Of a DNA stretch of 64,000 nt, positions 21,746 to 30,499 are shown in pieces (the first letter of the stretch is position 1; each line of letters starts with the position of its first letter). The notes below the pieces were generated by a model. That model saw nothing but the letters and a program-made list of their open reading frames with translations, did not search any database and was not told the origin of the DNA. The translations under genes and the position numbers were made by a program. Source of the stretch: Ascarosepion bandense (Eukaryota > Mollusca > Cephalopoda > Sepiida > Sepiidae). The stretch is taken from assembly GCA_037127315.1 (NCBI GenBank), contig JBBBDQ010000445.1:2685001-2749000 (forward strand). Reading direction: 5' to 3'.

Positions 21746-21798
21746 TCTAACTGTACTGATGAGCTGTGATACAGCAAAACAGATCTGTCTGCGGATGA
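21746..21798 (+). ncRNA. Type I hammerhead ribozyme-like sequence, near complete
   Basis: CTGATGA (21756-21762) is followed by stem II GCTG/CAGC with loop TGATA (21763-21775), then AAAA where GAAA is required. Stem III is ACA/TGT around GATC (21779-21788), and the cleavage-type TC is at 21788-21789. Stem I pairs 21751-21755 with 21790-21794 using two G-T pairs. This is the type I topology with a minimal stem III, as reported for PLE and retrozyme hammerheads. The missing G (position 12) suggests this copy is inactive. Confidence 0.55.
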
Positions 21799-21854
21799 CG
21801 ATATATATGTATAGTTTTTTTAAGTTTTCTATTGTAAATGTAGACCTGCGATTG

Positions 21855-21910
<56 letters not shown>

Positions 21911-22004
21911 ATATATGTATATAGTTCAATCACAGGTCTACATTTACAGTAGAAAACTTAAAAAATAGTAGAAAATTGTCTAGCCACGTGTAGAAATTGA
22001 AATC

Positions 22005-22210
22005 ATAATGTAGAAAAGACCCAGACATAACGTGGAGTATAGTGAAAACAAACAAGCCTTACAATGGTGGCAAAATATGTAAACTGTGCCAGGAAGAAAA
22101 GTAAGCTATTATGTTAATCCCAAACAAAAATGAATTACTGAATGAAAGAACAGAAATTATGACTAAGTTTAACCACACCATAAAATACCTATTAGGTTCA
22201 TACAACCATG
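22005..22210 (+). pseudogene. Penelope-like element C-terminus
   Basis: Translation gives TWSIVKTNKPYNGGKICKLC followed by QEEK, a stop, then IMLIPNKNELLNERTE and TKFNH. The W-x-I, GKxCxLC, K, LLNxR-x-E order is the usual end of animal PLE proteins after the GIY-YIG nuclease. A shared PLE 3' segment follows (GTACATACAACCATGG-like, also at 50765). Confidence 0.6.
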
Positions 22211-22398
22211 GATGAAAACGTTATAATTTCTTCTAATTTTAGAAATTGCGCGTTCAGAAATTCCCTGTTACGTGAGCGTTCAAAAAAACCCCGTTACGTG
22301 AGCGTTCTTAAAAAAACGGTAAAATCAGTAATTTCAAATTTTCTGAAGACTACACATGGTAGAAATCTAGGTCGCGTAATAACTTGTTTACAAATGAA

Positions 22399-22443
<45 letters not shown>

Positions 22444-22464
22444 AAAGAAGTATATATATATAAA

Positions 22465-22519
<55 letters not shown>

Positions 22520-22613
22520 AGTGAGTACAGAACGAAGAAAGAATTTTTTCCAACGTTCAAACATTAATTTAAAACAGTGTTCGATATATAATATATATAG
22601 AGCTGTGAATATT

Positions 22614-22845
22614 TATTATAAATTATATTTTAGAACATGTACATAATTTTTTTTTATATGTGTCCTCTACAATCATATGGGTGTTTCGACATTGGGTCTC
22701 CAATGTCTCTTCAGGAGAAATGAAGGAATGAGGAATCAGTTTCTTCATTCCTCCTGAAGAGACACTGGAGATCCAATGTCGAAGCAACCATATGATTGTA
22801 GAGGACACATATAAAAAACATTATGTACATGTTCTAAAATACAAT

Positions 22846-22849
<4 letters not shown>
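22614..22849. repeat. Long inverted repeat with hammerhead-like core in each arm
   Basis: Arms of about 110 bp (left 22614-22725, right 22740-22849) are near-perfect reverse complements. On the minus strand, CTGAAGA (complement of 22708-22714) is followed by an 8-bp stem II GACATTGG/CCAATGTC and GAAA (complement of 22684-22687). On the plus strand the partner arm has CTGAAGA at 22754-22760, the same stem with one mismatch, and GAAG. The arms are ends of PLE-type elements placed head to head. Confidence 0.6.
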
Positions 22850-22900
<51 letters not shown>

Positions 22901-22967
22901 GCATCGCTCATTCAGTAATGAATTAGAGCACCCTAACTACTGGTGTATGATACATCATACGCTCAGA

Positions 22968-23070
22968 GGTAGAATCGCCGACTGACGCCAATTCGGTCGG
23001 GTAAAAGCAATCAGATGTCTAATCGTACTGATGAGCTGCGAAACAGATCTGTCTACGGATAACTATATAT
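22968..23070 (+). ncRNA. Hammerhead-like sequence, second copy
   Basis: Homologous to 21680-21800. It keeps CTGATGA (23028-23034), GAAA (23040-23043), the ACA/TGT stem III and TC (23052-23053). Stem I is a perfect 4-bp pair, CGTA (23024-23027) with TACG (23054-23057). Stem II has collapsed to GCTGC. So each copy has lost a different essential part. Confidence 0.5.
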
Positions 23071-23286
23071 AAGAAAAAATAAGGCAGTCTCATTATTTCA
23101 TGGTAAATCGGAAGTATAGGCCCATTTCATGCGAACCATCACCAGCCTCCGTCTTTATTATACAAAGGATTGTATAAAGAAAAATCCTTTGTACAATAAA
23201 GACGGAGGCTGGTGATGGTTCGCCTGAAATAGACCTATACTTCCGATTTACCATGAAATAATGAGACTGCCTTATTTTTTCTTATA
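23063..23286. repeat. Inverted repeat, PLE-terminal type
   Basis: Arms of about 105 bp meet at about 23174, with the loop around AAAGGATT...AATCCTTT. Each arm carries GGTGATGGTTCGC followed by TGAAAT, a degenerate hammerhead-like order. A (TA)n tract lies on one side. Confidence 0.65.
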
Positions 23287-23397
23287 TTTGCTCTGTATGT
23301 ATTTATATACATATATATTTACAGCTCTCTTAGAGAGTTATCCTACCACTGTATGTACAGGATACTCCTTTGGATTCTTCTATACCCACACTGCATG

Positions 23398-23436
<39 letters not shown>

Positions 23437-23441
<5 letters not shown>

Positions 23442-23573
23442 TCTTTAGATTAAAATCTTTCTGTCATATTTCATTCAATTTGTTTCTTTGTGTTTTTTCA
23501 GATCAAAGAACCAATTCCCTTAGTAACTGAAAATGATTGTGTTTATATCAAGATCAACAGCATCCAGAAATGA
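23437..23573 (+). pseudogene. Degenerate duplicate of the 23912 exon
   Basis: From 23437 the sequence parallels 23845-23960, including ATTAAAATCTTT, a polypyrimidine tract and AG at 23500-23501. The frame from 23502 reads IKEPIPLVTENDCV, close to FNETIPLETENDCV of the downstream exon. It then diverges and reaches a TGA at 23571. It looks like an exon duplication whose copy lost its 3' half and donor. Confidence 0.5.
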
Positions 23574-23589
23574 ATTTAAGCGTGGTACT

Positions 23590-23760
23590 AAATTGGTAAC
23601 TAGGTCTCACCATATTAATGTTGAACTAGCTAGATGCAACGGCCACTTCTACTCGAAGAATTCCTTTCCTCGCACTTACGACCTGTAAAACTCTTCTTAT
23701 TTCTTGCTTCCCTGACAACTACAATTATCAAAGATTTAAATGCAATAACAATTGCTATTT
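23590..23760 (+). mobile_element. LINE C-terminal fragment
   Basis: Reads RSHHINVELARCNGHFYSKN, FPRTYDL, and then FPDNYNYQRFKCNNN after frame changes. This is the same LINE C-terminal family as at 4266-4487, lying between the duplicated exons. Confidence 0.5.
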
Positions 23761-23911
23761 TAAGCCTTCCTGAACCCGTTCTTTTTTTTTTGTTGTCTTT
23801 TTCTTAATCCTTCACATCACATTTCTTGGGATAAAATAGATGTATATATAATTATTCAGATTAAAATCTTTGTTATATTTCATTGAATCTACTTCTTTGC
23901 GTTTTTTTCAG

Positions 23912-24017
23912 TTCAATGAAACAATTCCCTTAGAAACTGAAAATGATTGTGTGCTCATATTTGGAAAGTGTACATCTGAAGGCATCATAAGTTTTGTCAA
24001 TACATCTTGTGCTACAG
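23912..24017 (+). CDS. Candidate host-gene exon with triplicated splice donor
   Basis: A strong acceptor (CTTTGCGTTTTTTTCAG, ending 23911) opens a 106-nt phase-0 exon. It encodes FNETIPLETENDC, VLIFGKCTSEG and IISFVNTSCAT, and it ends CAG with the donor GTAAGAAAA at 24018. The 34 bp around the donor are repeated three times, so GTAAG donors also follow 24051 and 24085. Exon lengths would be 106, 140 or 174 nt, leaving phases 1, 2 and 0. The last form contains an in-frame TAA at 24053. Three cysteines and an Asn-Thr-Ser sequon hint at a secreted or extracellular protein, but I do not recognise the family. No neighbouring exon was identified. Confidence 0.4.
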
Positions 24018-24234
24018 GTAAGAAAACCTGTCAATACATCTTGTGCTACAGGTAAGAAAACCTGTCAATACATCTTGTGCTACAGGTAAGAAAATATCAT
24101 TATGCTTCACGATTTGTTAAGCTAATTTGAAAATTCATAAAAAATATATAAACACGGATGTTGCAATTGGATTTTCATTTGAAAAACAAACTGTTATTAA
24201 ATATGTAAAATCTGAACACAACAAACATTCTAGG

Positions 24235-24500
24235 TTGTCATACCTTTATTAAATCTATTGTTCTCATTTTGGGTTGTTATAGATGCTATTATAGACAACA
24301 TTTTAGCCAAGTATTCTCTGGCCATCTTTAGGTGACCAATTTTTTGTTTTGTCAATAGGGGATATTATTTATTATTTATTAAATCTATTGTTCTCATCTT
24401 GGATTGTTATAGATGCTATTATAGACAACATTTTAGCCAAGTATTCTCTGGCCATCTTTAGGTGACCAATTTTTTGTTTTGTCAATAGAGGATATCTTGT
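24235..24500. repeat. 128-bp tandem duplication with PLE-end motif
   Basis: TTATTAAATCTATTGTTCTC and the following ~125 bp occur at about 24245 and 24374, nearly identical. An inverted relative follows at about 24600-24700. On the minus strand the units read CTAAAGATGGCC, and the inverted one reads CTGAAGATGGCC then TTGGCTGAAAG. The latter has a GCCA/TGGC stem before GAAA, as in hammerhead-like PLE ends. Confidence 0.55.
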
Positions 24501-24744
24501 GTTGGCTGATTATTGTGTTGTTTAAATTTCTTTATTGTAGAGTTGATGGATTTCACAACCTGAAATAATAAGACATCTTGATTACTAGATATCTCCTGTC
24601 GGGTAAAAATAACAGACATCTGAAGATGGCCAGAGGGTACTTGGCTGAAAGATTGTGTCTATAACAACACAAGAACCAGAAATAAAAACAATAGCTGGAA
24701 GAAAGAAGAATATGACAATTTCTCATCGCAAAATGAATGACGAA

Positions 24745-25080
24745 GTTTAATCCCCGCATCAGGTAGTGGAATTCGTATACCCAAATTTGATAGGAATGAG
24801 CAAGAAACAACATTAAAGGAAAAGAAAATTTTAACCTGATGATAACTACCCTATGACTCTGAATTTAAAATTCTCCTTTCTCTTAAAACCATCGATCTAA
24901 TAAGCATTGATTAAGAAAAATGTTGAAGTCACCTAACGGGTGTAAGTTTAATTCCCGCATCAGGTAGGGGAATTCGTATCCCCTAATTTGATAGGAATGA
25001 GCAAGAAACAACATTAAAGGAAAATAAAATTTTAACCTGATGATGACTACAGTGAACTTAATTGAAACGTTGTGTCTATA
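24745..25080 (+). repeat. ~200-bp direct duplication ending in CTGATGA motifs
   Basis: CCCGCATCAGGTAG and the next ~90 bp occur near 24752 and 24952. Each copy ends in TTTTAACCTGATGA. The second continues to AATTGAAACGTTG. The order resembles a PLE end but no good stem II is visible. Confidence 0.5.
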
Positions 25081-25430
25081 CTGATATCTGTAACAACCAA
25101 AGATGAAATGACAATTATATTTTAAACTATCAGAAAGTAGATTCAGTATGATAAATAGTTTTCACAGTCTTTGTTACGTTTAAATTGCACTACTACCATG
25201 GAAAAAGGCATGAATCCATCTACCTCGGGCGATGGAATAAATAGCACTGGTGACTAGTTTTTCTTGCTGGCAGCCTAAGTAAAGTTACCTTGCGATCTAA
25301 GACGTTCTGCCTTTTGTTTGTTGATTTTGTGCAGCGCCATATTAATCTGTATTGGTTATTTACTACCGAACTAATGCACTAAAATACAAGTGGACAGAGT
25401 TTCCGTCATAAGCACGGTCTTGTATGGTAA

Positions 25431-26340
25431 TGTGGCCTGGACACCTGCACATCAAGGGCAGAATTTGAACAGATTGGGCTGGGTTTTTCTGCTGTAAAAA
25501 AAAAAAAGAAAGAAACAGGAGCAAAAAAAAAAAAAAAAATTCCCCAGAACAGGAAAAAAATAACCCAGCAAAAAACAAACAAACAAACAAACAAAAAAAC
25601 AACAACAACCAAAAACAGACCCAATGAGTGAAGGCATCATAACCGTGTCTTCAACACGTAACATCGAAGTCGACATGAACCTGCTCAGTTAAAGCGACAC
25701 ATTCTTCGCACTAAAGTATCAACGCGCTATCTCCACCCCGAGATCGAAAACTTTGCGGCAAAAACAAAACAAAAAAAAAACTGCTAAGAAAGTGATTCTT
25801 ATCAGTAAAACTACTGAAAAGCAACAATCTTGGCGTTAAAAACTTTCACAATTCGACACTATATATATATATATATTTCATTTGAAAACGCATCATTTCG
25901 TGACCTCGGTTTCTACCTTTCGGTATCTTCAGGCGATTTTGTGGCCTGGACACCTGCACATCAAGAGCAGAATCTGAACAGATTTCACATGTGCTGTTTG
26001 AGACCCATATCCTCTCTTTAGATCATGCATAGAGAATGGACAACGGAAAAATTTCGAAGGATATTCTCTATACGGAATATTCAAACGAAAAGAGAGAGAA
26101 AAAAAAAAACTGCCCGCCCACGATTTTAAGAACGTTTGTAAATAAGATTTCATAGCATTTAATATAAACTCTGCTACCTGGAAACCCACCCAACCGAGTC
26201 ATCCATGATAGCAGTCAATTCGAAGTGGGCTGTTAATATGCAGTACCACGGAGGTTCCAAGAGTACAAAAAGGAAGTAAAAATAGCAACATATTATTAAT
26301 ACCAAAATCTAAATATTTTTAAACACAATTTTATAGCTTC
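25431..26340. other. Unclassified with a spaced 45-bp direct repeat and A-rich tract
   Basis: TGTGGCCTGGACACCTGCAC and about 25 following bases occur at 25434 and 25941, 507 bp apart. An A-rich (AAACAA)n block at 25496-25610 gives spurious minus-strand ORFs. No gene is recognised. Confidence 0.5.
25890..25935 (-). ncRNA. Hammerhead-like core, well-formed stem II
   Basis: On the minus strand CTGAAGA (complement of 25926-25932) is followed by TACC, loop GAAA, GGTA and then GAAAC (complement of 25909-25913). That is a compact 4-bp stem II with a GNRA-type loop directly between the two conserved hammerhead boxes. Stems I and III were not resolved. A (TA)n tract lies 25 bp downstream on that strand. 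Confidence 0.45.
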
Positions 26341-26354
26341 AACTCTAATTAAGA

Positions 26355-26530
26355 TTGTTTTTTTACAATCGTGTCGCCCTAAGCAAGGCATTTTACTGCC
26401 ACTGTTGTGCAGGGGGTTACATAAGAGGAATGTTATGAGGAGTGAGAGGTTGCTGGGGGGGATCAGGAAGAGAGTAAGAGAAGGAAGAGAATACTGATGA
26501 GAGTGGGGTGGACAAAGAAAAAAGTATAAG
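26355..26530 (-). mobile_element. LINE 3' UTR end
   Basis: On the minus strand it ends in CCTTGCTTAGGGCGACACG followed by a short A/T tail, matching the LINE 3' end at 4099-4140 and 63508. Truncated copy without coding sequence. Confidence 0.5.
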
Positions 26531-26755
26531 AGGGAGGATGTTATTTAATGCCAAAATCTAAATATTTTTAAACACAATTTTATGGCTTCTACTCTAAGAT
26601 ATTTTGAATTGAACTCTGTGCCTTCAATTACAGATAAAATGTATTGTTGGTCATTTTACTATAAAATATATTTTTGGTAATTCTACTATACGATCTATTG
26701 CATGCCATTTTACATTAAAAATTTGTTGTTGGTAATTTCTTTTTATAATTTACAT

Positions 26756-27040
26756 TGCTCGGATTGTTATCCTTATCTTTATTGTCATGTTCACGACATT
26801 TCAGCCGTTGCACGCTTCGACCTTCTTCAGGTGACTGGAATGTTGAACCGAACCGTTTATTTCGTTCACTTTTGTAGATTGTTCTAGTTCCATAAGTCAT
26901 GCCTCTTCCAGATGTCTCAGTACTAGTTATCTCTCTTTAATTTAACTAAAGATAGGTTCAAAATTCCAATCATCTGAAGAAGGGCGGAGCGTGAATTGAC
27001 CGAAACGTCGTGAATATGACAATAAAGAAGAGAATAGTAC
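26756..27040. repeat. Inverted repeat of PLE-type termini
   Basis: Left arm 26760-26850 (ATTGTCATGTTCACGACATT, CTTCTTCAGGTGACTGG) is the imperfect reverse complement of the right arm 26960-27035 (CCAATCATCTGAAGAAGG, ACCGAAACGTCGTG). Each arm contains CTGAAGA followed about 20 nt later by GAAA, the hammerhead box order. Stem II is weak. Confidence 0.55.
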
Positions 27041-27248
27041 GAACAATGTGCTGTGGAGTAGTTTTCGCACTGAAGGTTATAATCGTGCTATGTCGGTTGC
27101 TAATCGACTTAACGTACGAAAAATATTAGGATCTTGGTGATCTTCCACTGAAAGGTGACTCTGTAGTATTTGGCTAACTACTGACTAATATCAACTGCCT
27201 TGTAGTTCTACTGAACTCAAATAGAAGCCTAAAGAACTCCTATGAACT

Positions 27249-27496
27249 TAATATTTATTTGCGTAAAAATACACAAATTGTGGCACAAGGTCGAAAAGTG
27301 GGTGGGTAGAGGGTGGTCTTCAGTATCTATCCTAAACCTAGCTAAATAATATCACGACCCAATCACTCATTACAATTTGCACATTCACCACAAGAACCCA
27401 TCCATCACCTCTCAATCCTTCACACATCACAATGCCTCATATTTACAAGAGGCACCTAAAAAACGGGGAAATAAACCCATGACAATAAAAATGCAT

Positions 27497-27543
<47 letters not shown>

Positions 27544-28692
27544 ATTTAATGAAAAATGAGATGATGGGAGGGGGGTTAACCCCAAAAAACACACTATAGT
27601 ACAACATAATTTTAAAACTAAAATTAAACAATGTCAGTAAGACCCGCCCATCCCACAAAAAAGAGTGGCTGCTGTATTCCGCCAAGCGGCGAAATCAAGA
27701 CGCACACTCGCTAAGGGAATGGGGGAGGATAAAATAATTAATGGAAATAGAAAATTAGAGGCTGACCCAGCCGAGATAAAAGGAGGCCAAAACAAACTGG
27801 GGAGGTTGGGACTCTCGACTTGGATCATAACAAAAGAGAGAGCAGGGTACAGGCTAGGAACCGATTAATTCACATTAACTAGGTACACAAGAGAGAACTA
27901 CCTTAACCAGGGGAGGGTTCCAAAGGAATCCACCCCGTTGCAACTAGCAGATCTAAAAGAGAAAATCAAGGCTAGCTCCGTTCACGCGAACCAGGCTCGC
28001 CACATGTACCCACCTTTTGCTGAAGGCTGTCGAAGTCAGAAGTTTCCAAACGGTTCTAATCTTCATTTTGAGCTGATGCTCAAAGTATCGGATCAGGTCC
28101 TGATGTGAAAGACGCTGACCTCGCAAGACTCACTCTTTTCGCGTCGTCCATATCACCATTCGAGCCGTGGCCAGCAGCGACAGAAACACCATACGCTTCA
28201 CCCCAGATAACGGGGACGACATATTATCACAGATGAATGCACGATCAATGAGCACGAGCTCACGCAGCGCGATACGAACAGGCAACTCGCCGACACGATC
28301 CCATAGAGGGCGAACCCGCGAACAATGATACAAGGCGTGCGAAGCCGTTTCTTCCAAGCCAAGGTTGCAGCGTTCACAATCTGGCAAATCCACCAGGCCC
28401 CATATGAAAACCTTGTCATTGAGAGACAACCGTTTTCGAGCCAATCGCCAGGTAAGCGAAAGCTCAGAGTTGCTGATATAATCGGCACCTGGCGCCCAAG
28501 ACCAGAACGAGCGAAACTCATCCCCCAACAAGCGGAGCACATCACGTAATGAAACCTTCGCGACGCCCTCCACTAACCCACGATAAAAGACTCTCCTAGG
28601 CTGTGAAAGGTCACTAGACCGTGGAATGGTCCCTAGGGCCGCCAGGCATTCGATGAGAAAATTCGATCGCCCTCGAGGCTTAGGGCACCGCA
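27249..28692 (-). mobile_element. Tx1-like LINE, 5'-truncated (ORF2 C-terminus and 3' UTR)
   Basis: The minus-strand frame 28693-28130 reads FRSFWSWAPGADYISNSELS, LTWRLARKRLSLNDK, CERCNLGLEETASHALYHC and MVIWTTRKE. This is the C-terminal zinc-binding region after RT, matching 38.7-39.1 kb. After a frameshift, EHQLKMKIRT continues the homology near 28080. The 3' UTR runs to 27249 and includes GTGGCACAAGG (plus) and a (TA)n tract at 27502-27540. It begins directly at the shared target 14-mer. Confidence 0.75.
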
Positions 28693-28706
28693 AACTCCTA
28701 TGAACT

Positions 28707-29316
28707 CATATTTATTTTTGTATATAAATACAAAAAATGTGGCACAAGGCCGAAATTGGGGATGGGGAAGGCTGGTCTTCAACTGTCCTAGTTTAACTTA
28801 GCTATTCACTTTCGTCGACCCTGATACACTTACAATAAACCTTACACCATAATACCACATTTTTACTTACCATTCTTACCACGTCCACCATAATACCTCA
28901 GCTGCTCTATGTAGTCCTACTTAACTCCCATATGTACAATGTTCAGTGGAGGGCATGGGCAGAAAATAACAACATTAAAATATCCCCAATGATTTCATAC
29001 AATGAATCAACAATATATACAAGAAACTAAATAAAATCGTATTAGTAATAAAAGCCCCTCACTACTCTAATATTGTGACAGCAAAATCAGTTCCCCGGAC
29101 GAAAAATAATGCGTGGCTTTAGGAATATAATTAATACCACTTATCCGATCAGCAATTACTCACACAATCACTCACCCATTTAAACACCATAACAAAAACG
29201 AAAAGCATACTTGAAAAATAACGAAAGACGCCACGCATCTACCGAAGAACTAACATTGCTGAACACCTAAAGCGGGAAGGGGTGGGGATTAAACTAAAGG
29301 AAAAAAAGGGGACCCA
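28707..29316 (-). mobile_element. Tx1-like LINE, 3' UTR-only copy
   Basis: 610 bp match the 3' UTR of the copy at 39.4-40.07 kb on the opposite strand, including AATGCGTGGCTTTAGG and TATGGGAGTTAAG (complement) and the end GGCCTTGTGCCACATTTTT. It is bounded on both sides by the target 14-mer AACTCCTATGAACT, so it is an independent, strongly 5'-truncated insertion. Confidence 0.75.
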
Positions 29317-29659
29317 AACTCCTATGAACTTTTCAAGAACTTTCTGTTAACTCTTATTAATATAGTAGGGAGAGTCCATTATCTGAGGAATAGGTGTGTT
29401 TCACCATAACACAATGTAAATAATGTAAATACTTAATCTCAGAAATACAGACAGTTACAGTTCAAATCTAATCGGTGCGATGAGTTTAAATTCCGAGAGC
29501 CTGTGTAATTCCTCTTGGACTCAGGTTCTACGGCTTCACAACTCTCCCAAAGAAACCAGAATGCAGCGCCGTGTAATAAAGGAAACACGGGTTTAGACCG
29601 CGAAACAGTGGGAAATATTCTTCTTTTTTATGTGCTTTGTCTTTTAAAGACGTACGCGA

Positions 29660-29997
29660 TCTTGGACTTCCATTTGTGCCTACCTCTTGTCGCTCTTCTC
29701 ATTGGTATCTCAACAAAACCCCGCTCTGCCATTCACTTGCACGAGCCCATCAGATATGTTACGCGCAGCTTTCCCCTCTCCTTCCCTCTTGTGAGTAATA
29801 GATTCTCCAAGCCATCTTTCCTCATTACGTGTCCCGGAAACCTCAGCTGTCTCTTCCCGATGCTATAGATAATTTTCCTTTTCATTTGCATCCACACCAA
29901 CACCTTGTTGCTTCTCAGATATTCAGACTTTATTATCCTCAGTATATTTCTGTAGAAACATTTCTGTTGCTTCCTTCTTTACCCGTGAGGAGATTGT
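29660..29997 (-). mobile_element. RTE-like LINE 3' region
   Basis: On the minus strand it matches the 3' ends of the other RTE-like copies (complements of TCTCCAAGCCATCTTTCCTC and AGCTGTCTCTTCCCGATGC). It continues directly into the tandem array at 29998. Confidence 0.6.
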
Positions 29998-30486
29998 CTA
30001 GCATTCACTACCATATAGAAGGACTGATATTGCATAACAGCTCAGTACTCTTTTCTTTGTTTCTGTTGCTTCAAGTCTCTTCTTCATCTGTGAGGAGATT
30101 GTCCAGTATTCACTGCCATATAGGAGGACTGATATTACATAACAGTTCAATACTCTTTTCTTTGTTTTTGTTGCTTCAAGTCTCTTCTTCATCTGTGAGG
30201 AGATTGACCAGTATTCACTGCCATATAGGAGGACTGATATTACATAACAGTTCAATACTCTTTTCTTTGTTTTTGTTGCTTCAAGTCTCTCCTTCATCTG
30301 TGAGGAGATTGTCCAGTATTCACTGCCATATAGGAGGATTGATATCACATAACAGTTCAGTACTCTTTTCTTTGTTTCTGTTGCTTCAAGTCTCTTCTTC
30401 ATCTGTGAGGAGATTGTCCAGCATTTACTGCTATAAAGGAGAACAGATATCACATAATAGTCCAGTACTCTTGTCTGTGTTTCCAA
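29998..30486 (-). repeat. In-frame 105-bp tandem array of an RT segment
   Basis: Unit boundaries fall at 29998, 30103, 30208, 30313 and 30418, exactly 105 bp apart. Each unit encodes 35 residues of the form RVLNCYVISVLLYGSEYWTI followed by SSQMKKRLEATETKK, the segment after the RT thumb in RTE-like LINEs. The frame stays open for 162 codons because 105 is divisible by three. The units differ by a few substitutions, so the array is not brand new. Confidence 0.85.
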
Positions 30487-30499
30487 TAAACCTTGTCAG

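Larger units (their letters stand above)
27049..29411 (-). mobile_element. LTR copy A carrying two Tx1-like LINE fragments
   Basis: On the minus strand the LTR begins TGTTATGGTGAAACACACC (29411) and ends CTACTCCACAGCA (27049). It is flanked by the 5-bp duplication CATTG (complement of 29412-29416 and of 27044-27048). About 81 bp into it lies the 14-mer AACTCCTATGAACT (plus-strand reading) at 29317-29330. The same 14-mer recurs at 28693-28706 and 27235-27248, after each of two LINE fragments. So two LINE copies sit head to tail in one LTR target. Confidence 0.75.
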
